Below are positions 54,493 through 64,000 of a DNA stretch of 64,000 nt, in pieces. The first letter of the stretch is position 1; the number at the start of each line of letters is the position of its first letter. This DNA comes from Paramyrothecium sp. XJ0827 (taxonomy: Eukaryota > Ascomycota > Sordariomycetes > Hypocreales > Stachybotryaceae). Under the pieces are notes generated by a model. It was not told the DNA's origin, made no database searches, and saw nothing but the letters and a program-made list of their open reading frames with translations. The DNA lies in the NCBI GenBank assembly GCA_020881915.1, contig JAJFPB010000001.1:1798001-1862000 (forward strand), given 5' to 3'. Position numbers and translations under genes: made by a program.

Positions 54493-55760
54493 CGATTGCC
54501 CCTCGAGCGAGGCTTGTCTGAGAACAACGTCAGTGCGGTGGATTGCGTAGGTGAGACACTAGCGGGAGGCGTGTCACGAGCGGAAGGCTGGTCTCATACA
54601 GTTTTTGAATGGTTTCATAGCGGTCCAAGGCCGAGAGGGAGGACTTCCAGGCTGATGGCGAAGCCATTGCGCGGCCGCGGAAGCGAGGGCGAAATGATCG
54701 GCGCCGTCGCTAGAGATCACGCATGGATGAACAGATGAACCGCAACTTTGACCTGGACGAACTTGCTCGGGCGCATTGAAGCATTGGTGCATTGAAGTTG
54801 TGAGTTGTCTTGGGTGAGTTGACGGTGGCTGGTGCGCGCGTGCTCATGATCCATAATTTCCTGTTGAGGTTTAGAGAGCAGAAGCTGCATTCACAGATAA
54901 ATCAATGCAGGTATGACTGGACATTTCAAGCGGAAGCTAGGGACGCCCAATGTATTGCTAGACACCAGCTCTAATGCTAAGGTATGCCAAGCTTCACCAA
55001 GCATTTGCCTCGACACAGAGACAAGACGATCCCAGGGCGAGAGCATCGGAGGCTGAGGCGTCATTCTCGAAGGGTCCAGGCAAATAAATATCTTAGCGGG
55101 TTTCGTGGCAGCCCGGAGAATTACCTTGCACAAACAAAAAAAAAGAGCTTGTCGCACCCGCGTGGTACAAGAGATCGAAGCTTCTCCCGGATTGATCGCA
55201 ATAGGAAAAGGCGCATGAACTGGCCACGCCTCGGATAAGTTGGTGCGTGGAAAAGACGCGCACGGTACCTGGTGCTTGGCGGGAGCTGGGCCAAGGCACG
55301 AGGTCGACTCGACGTATTTTTGGGACGCGGCCGGGGTTGGGGTGGGTTACGTAGTGGGCAAAGTAGCGGCTGTGTCACTTGTCAATGGAGCCCATTTTGA
55401 CGTATTCGGTACCTCGAGGTGCTACAGCTACAGCACCTGGACCTGCAACCCAACGCCGCGGCTCCGTCCAATCCAATCCAATCCCATCCGTCCATCCATC
55501 GGCTTGCTTTCTCTTCCTCTCTTCTTGTCACCACCAACCACTGCACCGAGCCCGACGGAGCCTCGTCATGGTCTGCTACTCGACCATCTTCGACCTCGCC
55601 GTTATCCTCCCCTGCAGCATTGGCATGCGCTCATTCTCTTGAGATAATATACCTACCTACCTGCTCAACGCCTCCTTCCGCCTTTCTCCATTGATCCCGG
55701 CACTTCTAGCCTCATACCAACCAACCTCCCCGACAGTGTTGCTTCCGCAAAGCTTGAGCC
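54493..55760. other. Divergent spacer with small hairpin
   Basis: 1.27 kb promoter region. It contains a 7-bp-stem hairpin AGGTGCT/AGCACCT at 55417-55438 and a short TCCAA/CATCC tandem at about 55468-55500. No gene. Confidence 0.5.
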
Positions 55761-58700
55761 ATGGACGACCTGGCCAGGGCCGAGTATCCTGCCATTCTGG
55801 TGAGTCGCCAGGTCCCGACACAGAATCGAACCCTCTCCCAGCCTTTCCGAGGCTGGAGCTGGTCTCACGCCATTCGAATCGCGGCAAGCTTGCGCGCGCA
55901 CTAGCACGGTGGACTGACATTTGCGACCCTCTACACAGGCAACCCTACAACCTGGCCAGGCGGTGCAAGTTCTCAACGACCGGGTCAAGCGCATTAACAA
56001 GATCAACATTGAAATCGCCGACTGGCTTCAGGTACGCCAACTCAGCCGTTCCCAGCCACCCCGCTTCAACGAGCTCCGTTACGGCCGGCTCACTTGACGC
56101 AACCCCGAAGACTAAGCTGTGGCTGCATGTAGGAACGTCGTCGCGTGGAAGAACAATATGTCTTGAGCTTGCGCAAGCTGGGCCAGTTCAAGGTCCCGAA
56201 CTCGCAGTCCGAATTGGGGTGTGTGCAATCCCTTCTTCTCCGTCTCCTCCCCCCACCAATTGTCAGTGACGGTCACTGACTCAAACCTTGCTGCGTGATA
56301 CAGCGTCTTCCAAGGTCCCTGGAATAGAATTACCGAAGCCGTCGAGAACATTGCCCAGACTCACCATCGATTTGCCGAACGCGTCGAAAAGGATGTCGAG
56401 CTGCCGTTGCGCCAGTTTCAAAACCGCAAGGATGTCCAGAACATGAACACCATCTCGGCCAACCTGGCCACGATTGCTCGAGATCTTGAGGATGCGCAGG
56501 ACAAGACTGCCAAGCTGACCCGCAAGGGCGGCAAGGCCAACACACAAAAGGTTGAAGCTGCTATCGCGAGGCTCGAGTCGGCCACCCAGCAGTGGCAGTC
56601 GCAGGCGCCCTTCATCTTTGAAACTCTCCAGGCCCTCGACGAGTCTCGCGTAAACCAGCTGCGAGATCTTTTGACTCAGTACCAGACGCACGAGGCCGAC
56701 CAAGCCCAGCAGACCCAGGACCATGCTGCTGCCACTTTGGCCATCATGCTTGAGATCAGCACTGACACGGAGGTTTTGAGCTTTGCCCAGAGGATCACAG
56801 GAGGCAAAGCACGGGCGCCGACACGAACCTCCACGCGACAGTCGTCAGTCGTTGGCACCCAGAGCTCAACAGCCCCTCCGGCACCGCCTACGCCCAGTGT
56901 TCCGTCTGTCGCTCCGACACCCATTCCTCCCACACCTACCGACGATGATGCGAGCGAGCACAATTCCCTGCCCCCGGAGCCAAAATCAGGTAAGCAAACG
57001 GTGAAAGTGAAGATGGTCCCGCCCAGCTGACCAGCTTGAAGCATCGAGATCGTCGAGACTTGGCCGCATTGGAACTGTTTTCGGACGTAGGCGACAGAGC
57101 ATGGTTGGCGGTTTCAACCAACTGTCTCCATCCAAGCCTCCGGCGCCAGGCTTCGGCCGCATTGGCAGCAGCCACAGCCGTGTCTCGCCCAGGACTTCTA
57201 GTACAAACCTGAACGAATCGGCTCATCTGTCTTCGTTGGCCGAAACACCAGACGCCGACAGGTCGACCGAACAATTCGGAGCGGAGCCCAAGGAGGGTTT
57301 GTCTGCGCACGAAGGCACAAACGGTGATACGCTACGAGAGAAACCAGCCGAGCCGTCAGCATCAGCGCTGTTTGGCGAGTCGACCCCTGCAGGGACGAAC
57401 GGTGCCCAGGACTCTGGTGCTACTGGTGGATCGCTAAATGCTCCTGCACAGCCGACTCAACAGGCTCAGCCGACTCCCGCGCAAAGGAAGGATTCGGAAG
57501 GGTTTACCGTTCCACCGGAAATGGATGATCCTATTTCCCGAGCGCAGAGAGAAGCCCAGGCCGGCAATGAGGAAGCGGATCAGGCGTTCAAGCTGAGCAT
57601 TCAAGATCAGCCCATTGAAGAGGAAGATCCCGACGCCAAGCGGGCTGCGCTGTCCAGTGTCTTCAATACGCTCAAGCAGGGACCCGCGACCCGTCGCTCC
57701 GGCACAGTCCGAGGACGCCGAGACGTCCGCAATACCATTTATGTGCCTGCGCCTGGTCTCTCCGAGAGCTCCTCTGGCTTCCCATCAATTCCTTCGTTCC
57801 CTTCGATCCCAGGCTCTCCGCCTTTGGCAAAGTCCCCATCCAAGCCAGGTGCGGTCGCGGCGCTGGCCTCTGAGGCGAGTGTGGGAGCAGGCTCGGATCG
57901 AGACTCGATTCGATCGGCTACGTCGTTCGGTAGCCTGGCCAACGTGGTCAAGCACCCTGAGATGACCGGGCCTGGCCTCAACGCCTCCATCATCGAGACT
58001 GTTTCGGCCGTCTTTGAGGATGGCGCGATAAAGTCCGCAACGGTCGTAGGTGAAGTGGCGCTTGTTCACAATGCTTCTGATCCTGAAAATTCCAAATGTA
58101 AGCTCCCACAGACACTTTTATGGAAGACTGCGACTAACGTCTTTAGCTCATGAAATTATTCGTATCAACAACTTTACCAACCTAGAAAAGATTGGACCAA
58201 ACCGCATTTTCGTCCAGAACTCCACCCCAGACCAAGCTGATCAATTCTCCCTTGATCTGTCTCACCTGACAAAGACCGCTCCTGCATTTTCATACAGGGT
58301 TTTCGCCGACGAGACGCAAGCAACTACGCTAAGCCAGCACGCACCGCTGGTGGTGAAGCCCACGTGGAAGCCGCAGGATGATAAACTCGGCTTGTTGCTT
58401 CAGTACCAGCTCAACCCCGAGTTCATGGCCAAGTCGAATGTGACGCTTCACAATGTTGCATTCGTCGTTCAGTACAACGGCAAGGCCAACCAAGTCCAAA
58501 CGAAGCCGAGTGGCACCCACGTCAAGGAGAAGCACCTGGTGTACTGGCGCCTCGGTGATGTCAAGCTCACCAGCGAGATGCAGAAAATTGTGTGTCGCAT
58601 AGTCGGCGTTGACGGCGTGGCACCTACGCCAGGACAGGTTCATGCCAAGTGGGAGTACGTGTCCAACATCGAGGACGATGCAGGAAACGGCATTTCTCTA

Positions 58701-58862
58701 TCCAGACTGGAGGAAGGCAAGGGTAAAGGCAAAGAGGTGGAAGACGACCCTTTTGCAGACGACAGCCTGGCCGGCTCCACCCAGGGAGACCAGCGGTGGG
58801 TAGACGTGCCGTTGGTGAGGAAGCTTGTGAGTGGTGACTACGAGGGCAAGGCATCTGTATGA
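55761..58862 (+). CDS. SYP1: Syp1-like muniscin (F-BAR + mu-homology endocytic adaptor)
   Basis: 891 aa, six exons: 55761-55799, 55939-56031, 56133-56218, 56304-56989, 57042-58097, 58147-58862. The intron 4 acceptor is AAG (CTGACCAGCTTGAAG); the nearer CAG is 4 nt from the branch and would give a stop. The F-BAR domain (about 1-255: AIL, ATLQPGQAVQVLNDRVKRIN, EEQYVLSLRKLGQF, NRKDVQNMNTISANL) bends membranes at endocytic sites. The Pro/Ser-rich middle contains SRLGRIGTVFGRRRQS. The C-terminal muniscin mu-homology domain (about 590-891: ASIIETVSAVFEDG, IRINNF, VYWRLGDV, AKWEY) binds cargo and Ede1/Eps15. An early factor of clathrin-mediated endocytosis and septin organisation in yeast. Confidence 0.92.
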
Positions 58863-60034
58863 ATGCAGGTTGCCCCGTGAACGAACGCATGAACGCAGTA
58901 TACCCTTTCATTACCATTCGGAGCTGAGCCTGCATCAACTGTATCTACAAGACCTGCAGTCTCCAGGGGCTCAGATGGTCCGCCGGGGCATCCGACTAGA
59001 CAGTTGTTTCCACGTCGGGACGCCGCAAATCTGTCTTGGCTCCCTGTATTTACTCGAGTGGGAAGAGGACCGCCACCGACATAAGTATTTTCATATATAG
59101 CGAGCATTGGATTGCGAAAGACCAGAAGCTGCTTCTGTCTCTTTGTTTACGAAGACGAGGGTTTGGAGGACAAGAAAGTTAACGATGGAAGGATAGGTTT
59201 GGTGGGAGAACAGATAGGCAAATAGGAGTAGTTTACAGAGCATTTGAATAGTATAAACCCTGAATGAAGTTTGGCTTGGGTTCAGTATGGGCAGGATGGC
59301 GAAATGTTGTCAACCGCAATCCCAATGTTTTGTTGCCATGTTCGTGTGCAGATGATGCCTCTTCCTCTCAGCAAGAGAAGTTGTAACCTTTTGAGAAGTG
59401 TTTTCCATTGGCAGATGTTCTTAACAAGGAAGCCGAGTTCTTCCATCGCTTGAGCACTTCACCTGCCAACGAGCGAGGATTGTTAGCCCCATTTATTCCG
59501 TTTGAGTCCTGTGTGCCTTGACTTGCCAAGATCCAGTGCTGTTGCCTATCACCATGTCTTGTTGACAGGAAACTTATGTTACCTACCCAATCCGTCCTCA
59601 CATCGACTTGGCAGACTCTAAATCGTCACAAATGTCACAACAGGGTTCAACGCTCAGGCCGCAGCTCAACCAAGCTCCGAGCTCGTCGTCCGCTCACCGA
59701 CAAATCAAGGAGCTTCCCCTCCCCGCATTGATCATCCTAACTCTGTCTGCCCGCCTTCGGACAGCTGACTTAGCATTGTTGCAGTTGCACCGGCGGTGGA
59801 GATGCGCCGGCCATAACCTCAACAAGCATCGTTACATTTCGCCAGGAACCCTTGCAGAGATCGACGGGTTTTTGGTTGATGCGGGGCAGGTTTGGTTGTG
59901 ATACTGTGATAAGAGCGAACATGAGGGGCAGATATGGCACGTATAAGTACGCCATGCAAGGGCGGCCGTTGGGGGTTCTGTCGGATTTGCGAGAGGCAGA
60001 AACTCAAGGCCTTTAATGATTGGCAGGACTCAGA
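58863..60034. other. Spacer, with an unassigned small frame
   Basis: 1.17 kb between two tandem genes. A frame from an ATG at 59632 to 59901 encodes 89 aa (PLPALIILTLSARLR, SPGTLAEIDGFLVDAG) that looks somewhat protein-like, but I cannot assign it. Confidence 0.4.
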
Positions 60035-60054
60035 ATGGCCAGAAAATTGATTAA
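60016..60054 (+). promoter_or_regulatory. Overlapping upstream ORF at the hexosaminidase start
   Basis: An ATG at 60016 opens 12 codons and a TAA at 60052-60054, overlapping the main ATG (60035) in another frame. If the mRNA starts upstream of 60016 it would lower initiation at the main start. Confidence 0.4.
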
Positions 60055-62323
60055 CACTTTAACGGCGTTGGTGTCTTTACCACTCCTCGTCGGTGGCTTA
60101 CAGCTTCTCCCACCGGCAAACCAAGTGTCAGGGACAAGTGCCGGCGGTGTGTGGAGGGTCAGCGATAGCCCCAAGACAATCTACATAGAGGAGAGGATCG
60201 CCGACACCTCCGATACGGATGGCCTCACCTTGATCCCGCCGACAGGCTTTGAGTTTGCAAGCCTCTTCCGTGAGGATATTAGCAGAATTACTGGTGACGA
60301 GTGGTCACTGGAGCGCGTCGAGACTATTCCGCGAAATGCCAGCGGCATCCTCCTGGGTTCCTTTACCGGCCGCAATACCACACTTACATATGAGGATGGA
60401 ACACCAACATCCGAGGGATATGAGCTTGTGGTCTCTGAGAGAAATGCCTTCATCGGCGGCACGGGAGCTCGCGGCGTGTGGTGGGGAACAAGGACCCTCA
60501 TCCAGCAGCTCTTGATATCTGAGGATAGCACCCTGCCTGTTGGCCAATCCGTTGATGCTCCAGCCTACGCAGTCAGGGGCTTCATGCTAGACGCCGGCCG
60601 CAAGTGGTACGCGCCGGGCTTCCTCAAGGAGCTCTGCAGCTACGCGTCCTTCTTCAAGATGAGCGAGTTCCACTACCACCTGAGCGACAACTACCCGCTG
60701 AACCGCGGCCGCAACGAGTCGTGGCAGGACGTCTACTCGCACTTCTCGCTGCTGCCCGAGGACGAGTCGCTGCTCGGCATCATCCACGGCCGCGAGAACG
60801 AGACGCTGTCGAGGGCCGACTTTGCCGATCTGCAGAGCCACTGCGCGTCTCGGGGCGTGACGGTGATCCCGGAGATCGAGGCCCCGGGCCACTGCCTGTA
60901 CTTGACCAAGTGGAAGCCGGAGCTGGCGCTGCCGAAGCGCGACCTGCTCAACCTGTCGCACCCCGAGACGCTCCCCACGATCCAGCGGATCTGGGCAGAG
61001 TTTCTCCCTTGGTTCGAGACCAAGGAAGTGCACGTTGGCGCGGACGAGTACGACCCGACGCTCGCAGACGACTACATCAACTTCGTCAACGACATGTCCA
61101 CGTTTGTCAACGAGACGTCCGGCAAGCGCATCCGCATCTGGGGCACGCCCACCGACGAGCCCGCCGAGGACATCACCATCTCCACGGACATCGTCATCCA
61201 GCACTGGCAGTACGGCCAGTCGGACCCCGTGCAGCTCGTCCGCGACGGCTACGACGTCGTCAACTCGCAGGACTGGTGGGCGTACATGTCGCTCAAGAAC
61301 GACCACATGCCCATCCTGCCCGCGCGCTACCCGCAGTTCTTCAACGAGGCGCGCGTGCTCGACTTCGCCGACCGCGACGGGTGGCAGTGGGGGCCCGCCG
61401 ACTTCAACCACGTCAACACGACGCTCCAGCTGGCGGACGGCGAGCGGCGCAACCGAGGCGCCATCCTGGCCGCCTGGAACGACAACGGGCCGGACGCGTC
61501 GACGCAGCTCGAGGCGTACTACGCGATGCGCCGAGGCATAGCCCTCGTGGGAGCTCGTGCGTGGAGCGGATCCAGGGGCGCGGACTTGGATGCGGCGGAT
61601 GTGGCGCCGACAATCGACTTCTTCTCTCCGCTTGCCCCTGGGCAGAATCTCGACCGTGTAGTGGCACCAGCCAGAAATACTTCCGGTCCATTGTTCTCGT
61701 GGACGCGTCAGGGGTCATCGGGAGATGTAGCTCGCCTAGGCAAGGGCAGCAAAGGCTTGAACTACACCCTGACACTAGCTGTCACGGGGCCATTCCTGCT
61801 CTCCAGCCCTGACGACACGCTTACACTGAGCGAGGACGGTGGTCTCGTGTTCGAGGCCGACGGATACCAGTACCCCCTCCGTGAGGTCAACGAGAGAGAC
61901 GCCCTCGAGCTTGACCCGGGACACCCCGGGCGTATCTGGGTCAACGTATCGTCCTCGACCCACGAGCCCGTCCGCGTCCCCCTGTCCTCGGCGCCGACCA
62001 ACATCACCATCGCCACCGACGCGGAGCACGGCAGCGTGGCGTGGATCAACGGGCGCCTCGCCGGCCGGTTCGAGGTGTTTGTGTACGGAGGACGAAACAC
62101 GCAGTTCAGCTGGAGCCAGATGGATTTCGTCGCGCCGCTGGAGGAGGTAGAGGGCGCTGGGCTCGAGTCCCTGAGGCTGGAGGACGGGTGGCGGGCGCCA
62201 GAGGATAGCCAGCCGCCGCCGACGGCACCGCCCGGGAGCGGTTCGATGAGAGCGGCTGGGTTGTCGATGACCGTCTTGGCTGTTTCCGTCATCTTGTCGA
62301 TTTGTCACATGGTCGTGGTCTAG
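60035..62323 (+). CDS. Secreted GH20 beta-N-acetylhexosaminidase, probably GPI-anchored
   Basis: 762 aa, single exon, very GC-rich in the catalytic half. The ATG at 60035 opens a signal peptide (INTLTALVSLPLLVGG). The N-terminal alpha/beta domain (about 35-180) leads into the GH20 barrel: YAVRGFMLDAGRKWY, FHYHLSDNYP, VIPEIEAPGHC and the catalytic pair Asp337-Glu338 in HVGADEYDP. These residues support substrate-assisted hydrolysis of terminal beta-GlcNAc/GalNAc (chitin oligomers or glycans). Many N-x-S/T sites. The C-terminus has PPPTAPPGSGS, then a hydrophobic tail (MTVLAVSVILSICHMVVV), the pattern of a GPI-anchor signal, placing the enzyme at the cell wall. Some lacto-N-biosidase-like GH20 members share this layout, so exact specificity is open. 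Confidence 0.92.
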   Translation: MARKLINTLTALVSLPLLVGGLQLLPPANQVSGTSAGGVWRVSDSPKTIYIEERIADTSDTDGLTLIPPTGFEFASLFREDISRITGDEWSLERVETIPRNASGILLGSFTGRNTTLTYEDGTPTSEGYELVVSERNAFIGGTGARGVWWGTRTLIQQLLISEDSTLPVGQSVDAPAYAVRGFMLDAGRKWYAPGFLKELCSYASFFKMSEFHYHLSDNYPLNRGRNESWQDVYSHFSLLPEDESLLGIIHGRENETLSRADFADLQSHCASRGVTVIPEIEAPGHCLYLTKWKPELALPKRDLLNLSHPETLPTIQRIWAEFLPWFETKEVHVGADEYDPTLADDYINFVNDMSTFVNETSGKRIRIWGTPTDEPAEDITISTDIVIQHWQYGQSDPVQLVRDGYDVVNSQDWWAYMSLKNDHMPILPARYPQFFNEARVLDFADRDGWQWGPADFNHVNTTLQLADGERRNRGAILAAWNDNGPDASTQLEAYYAMRRGIALVGARAWSGSRGADLDAADVAPTIDFFSPLAPGQNLDRVVAPARNTSGPLFSWTRQGSSGDVARLGKGSKGLNYTLTLAVTGPFLLSSPDDTLTLSEDGGLVFEADGYQYPLREVNERDALELDPGHPGRIWVNVSSSTHEPVRVPLSSAPTNITIATDAEHGSVAWINGRLAGRFEVFVYGGRNTQFSWSQMDFVAPLEEVEGAGLESLRLEDGWRAPEDSQPPPTAPPGSGSMRAAGLSMTVLAVSVILSICHMVVV

Positions 62324-64000
62324 ATATACGGGGGACATAGAGCTAACAGACGAGCAGCATTGTCCCGTATAGCCTGAATTCAACCGAGCTCTGGACGCTT
62401 TGGTATTTGAAGCTATCTAGAACGGTTAGCCGCTATTTTGGTATGCCCAGGTTTAATATTGACCCTAGCAATTGGTAGCTAAACCGAATCCAAATACAAA
62501 TACAAACTGGTCCAACTGTTATTGGAAGCATACTTGAGACTGCGAAATATTCGATTTATGGTGACTTTCCTCCAAGTCTCTTCACGGGCGGCTAACGGGG
62601 GTTCCCGAGCTTGGTTGCCACTTCTCCTTTCATTTCATCTGTCCTGTCGTTAGTTGCATCACCCTCTGGCAGAGGTTGTCAAGTCACATGGCGGTAAGGC
62701 GGCGTTTGCTGGCCAGGCGTTGAGCGCGGTGTGTAAGTTGGCCGAGAGGTGGCGTAGAAAGCTATGACAGACTAACGGTAAGTCTTGACCAGCAGGGGAT
62801 GGATAAATTGAATTGCCTATACGGGGAGATGAAGCTGTTCCATCACTGCGCCAGTCCAAGCCGGCAAAGGTGCAAACGCCCCACAGTATAAGCCAAGCTG
62901 GGCTGAACCACGTCCCCGTGGATCCCCTTTGTTGCCGATGATGGATTCCGAGTGAAAGTGGGTATCAGCGTCGGCTGGTCGACGTAGGCGTGTACTCTAC
63001 ACCAGACAAAGATTTAACAATGCATGACGATGAGACAAATGTCCTGGGAACCTCACCTTCAATATGGCGGCGAATGCAATGCACAGATCAGTACCACTAT
63101 CGATTGTGACCGACAACCGAACCAAGTGAGGGTTGCACTAGATGGCGAACACGATCCAACCTCCCGCATCTACAGCATCACGCACGCACACCCACACACC
63201 AAGAACCCCGGCCTTCCCCGCATCACGGCACCTCCCACCCCTGTCCACGGGGCCCAATCCGGCAACCATGGCCTCGCCCTTTTACTCGATCGGCTCATCC
63301 CAAGCGGACACGTCCCGTACGAGCCGCCCTCTTCCACTGGCCCGGCAAAAAGGGCGGCCCCCTTCCAACCCCACAACCAGAAAAAAAGAGACAGCGACCC
63401 GCGAGGGGGACCCTGGTCTAAAGAACCGTTCTTATATACATGTGCCCTCGAGTTCTTCCGCCCAACCAACTCCTCCCATTTAGCCGAGGGTGGCTCTTTT
63501 CACCTGGGAGAATTGGCAACCCGCAGCAAATGGTGCCTGGGCTGAATTGAGCTCTGGCATTGGTTCTCCGGCTGCTTGGCTCTGCCACGGACCGCCCCTT
63601 TCTCCAACTTTTTCCCTCGTTGCCGTGGGGGAAGACGAGGAGGTGGAGGAGGAGGCGAGGCGGCGATGTTCCCCCCCGGCTGATATGCGTGGGTTCCCTT
63701 GTCTCCGCCTTCTTGTCAACCTCATGGCCGCTCATCTCCGCTTGGATTAGGCAAAGGGGAAATGGAGTGGTGAAGCATACCGTGACATCCAAGATGGGGC
63801 CCTACGTGAAATGGACGGGTACCACAATGACGAAGCAGGTTGCGCCGCGTCGCCGGCTTTCGCATTGTTTTTAACCAGCCAGTGTCCCTCCTCTTCTTCG
63901 CCGTCTCTTCTCTTTTGTTCCGTTGAGCTCGTTTCCAAGGACTCTCGCCAGCCAAAGTAGTTCTCTTGCTCGGTCCACCAGCCCCGACCCCTTGCCAGGA
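62324..64000. other. 3' flank, no gene seen
   Basis: 1.7 kb to the window edge. The last 150 bp are CT-rich (CTCCTCTTCTTCGCC, 63887-63915) and may be the leader of a plus-strand gene beyond the window. No supported coding frame. Confidence 0.5.

Noticed and set aside
59632..59901. 89-codon frame between SYP1 and the hexosaminidase
   Set aside because: The Leu-rich segment faintly recalls helical C-termini of replication proteins, but I cannot support any assignment, so it is not called as a gene.
60604..61812. 402-codon open frame on the plus strand
   Set aside because: Out-of-frame shadow in the GC-rich half of the GH20 gene; Arg/Pro-rich translation with no domain.
1..64000. CRISPR arrays, rRNA, tRNA, intact transposons
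   Set aside because: No regular spacer-repeat array, no rRNA-like blocks, no foldable tRNA and no transposase or reverse-transcriptase motifs were seen by eye on either strand.

Overview
The window looks like nuclear DNA of a filamentous ascomycete (Pezizomycotina, probably Sordariomycetes). Genes are interrupted by short introns (mostly 47-182 nt) with GT donors, CTRAC-type branch points and AG acceptors. Promoters are CT-rich. The gene content (HET-S/NWD2 pair, HET-domain protein, Zn2Cys6 regulator, TMEM33/Pom33, muniscin, listerin) is typical of this group. I count about 19 well supported protein genes plus a few weak ones, and no rRNA, tRNA or CRISPR array. Splice models below were built by hand; each joins in frame to a stop codon.

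Left part (1-15 kb): a 25-codon metallothionein in three exons (182-455) and a small membrane protein (1719-2210) come first. Then comes a divergent pair: a NACHT-WD40 NLR on the minus strand (2603-6483) and a HET-S-like HeLo/prion effector on the plus strand (6731-7606). The NLR starts with an amyloid motif that matches the two C-terminal repeats of the effector, which is the architecture of the Podospora NWD2/HET-S amyloid-signalling cell-death pair. The NLR is broken by a one-base frameshift between NACHT and WD40. A HAD phosphatase (MDP-1 type), a SEC14-like protein and a large HET-domain protein follow, so three incompatibility-type genes lie within about 12 kb.

Middle part (15-41 kb): a gene-poor stretch with an AT-rich hairpin island leads to POM33, a PTEN-type lipid phosphatase and a Zn2Cys6 factor. 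About 6 kb without a recognisable gene follows and contains a decayed ~27-bp tandem repeat. Next are the cyclin subunit of CTD kinase I, palmitoyl-protein thioesterase, a ribosomal-L1-domain nucleolar protein and an FHA-domain protein.

Right part (41-64 kb): a small conserved protein, a 1176-aa putative mitochondrial protein with about 17 tandem YxDLxxY repeats, listerin (LTN1), a Csk1/Cak1-like kinase with an unusual catalytic loop, the muniscin SYP1 and a secreted, probably GPI-anchored GH20 hexosaminidase. The last 1.7 kb shows no gene.

Functionally the window is mostly housekeeping (nuclear pore, CTD phosphorylation, ribosome quality control, endocytosis, lipid signalling) with an allorecognition/cell-death cluster at the left.
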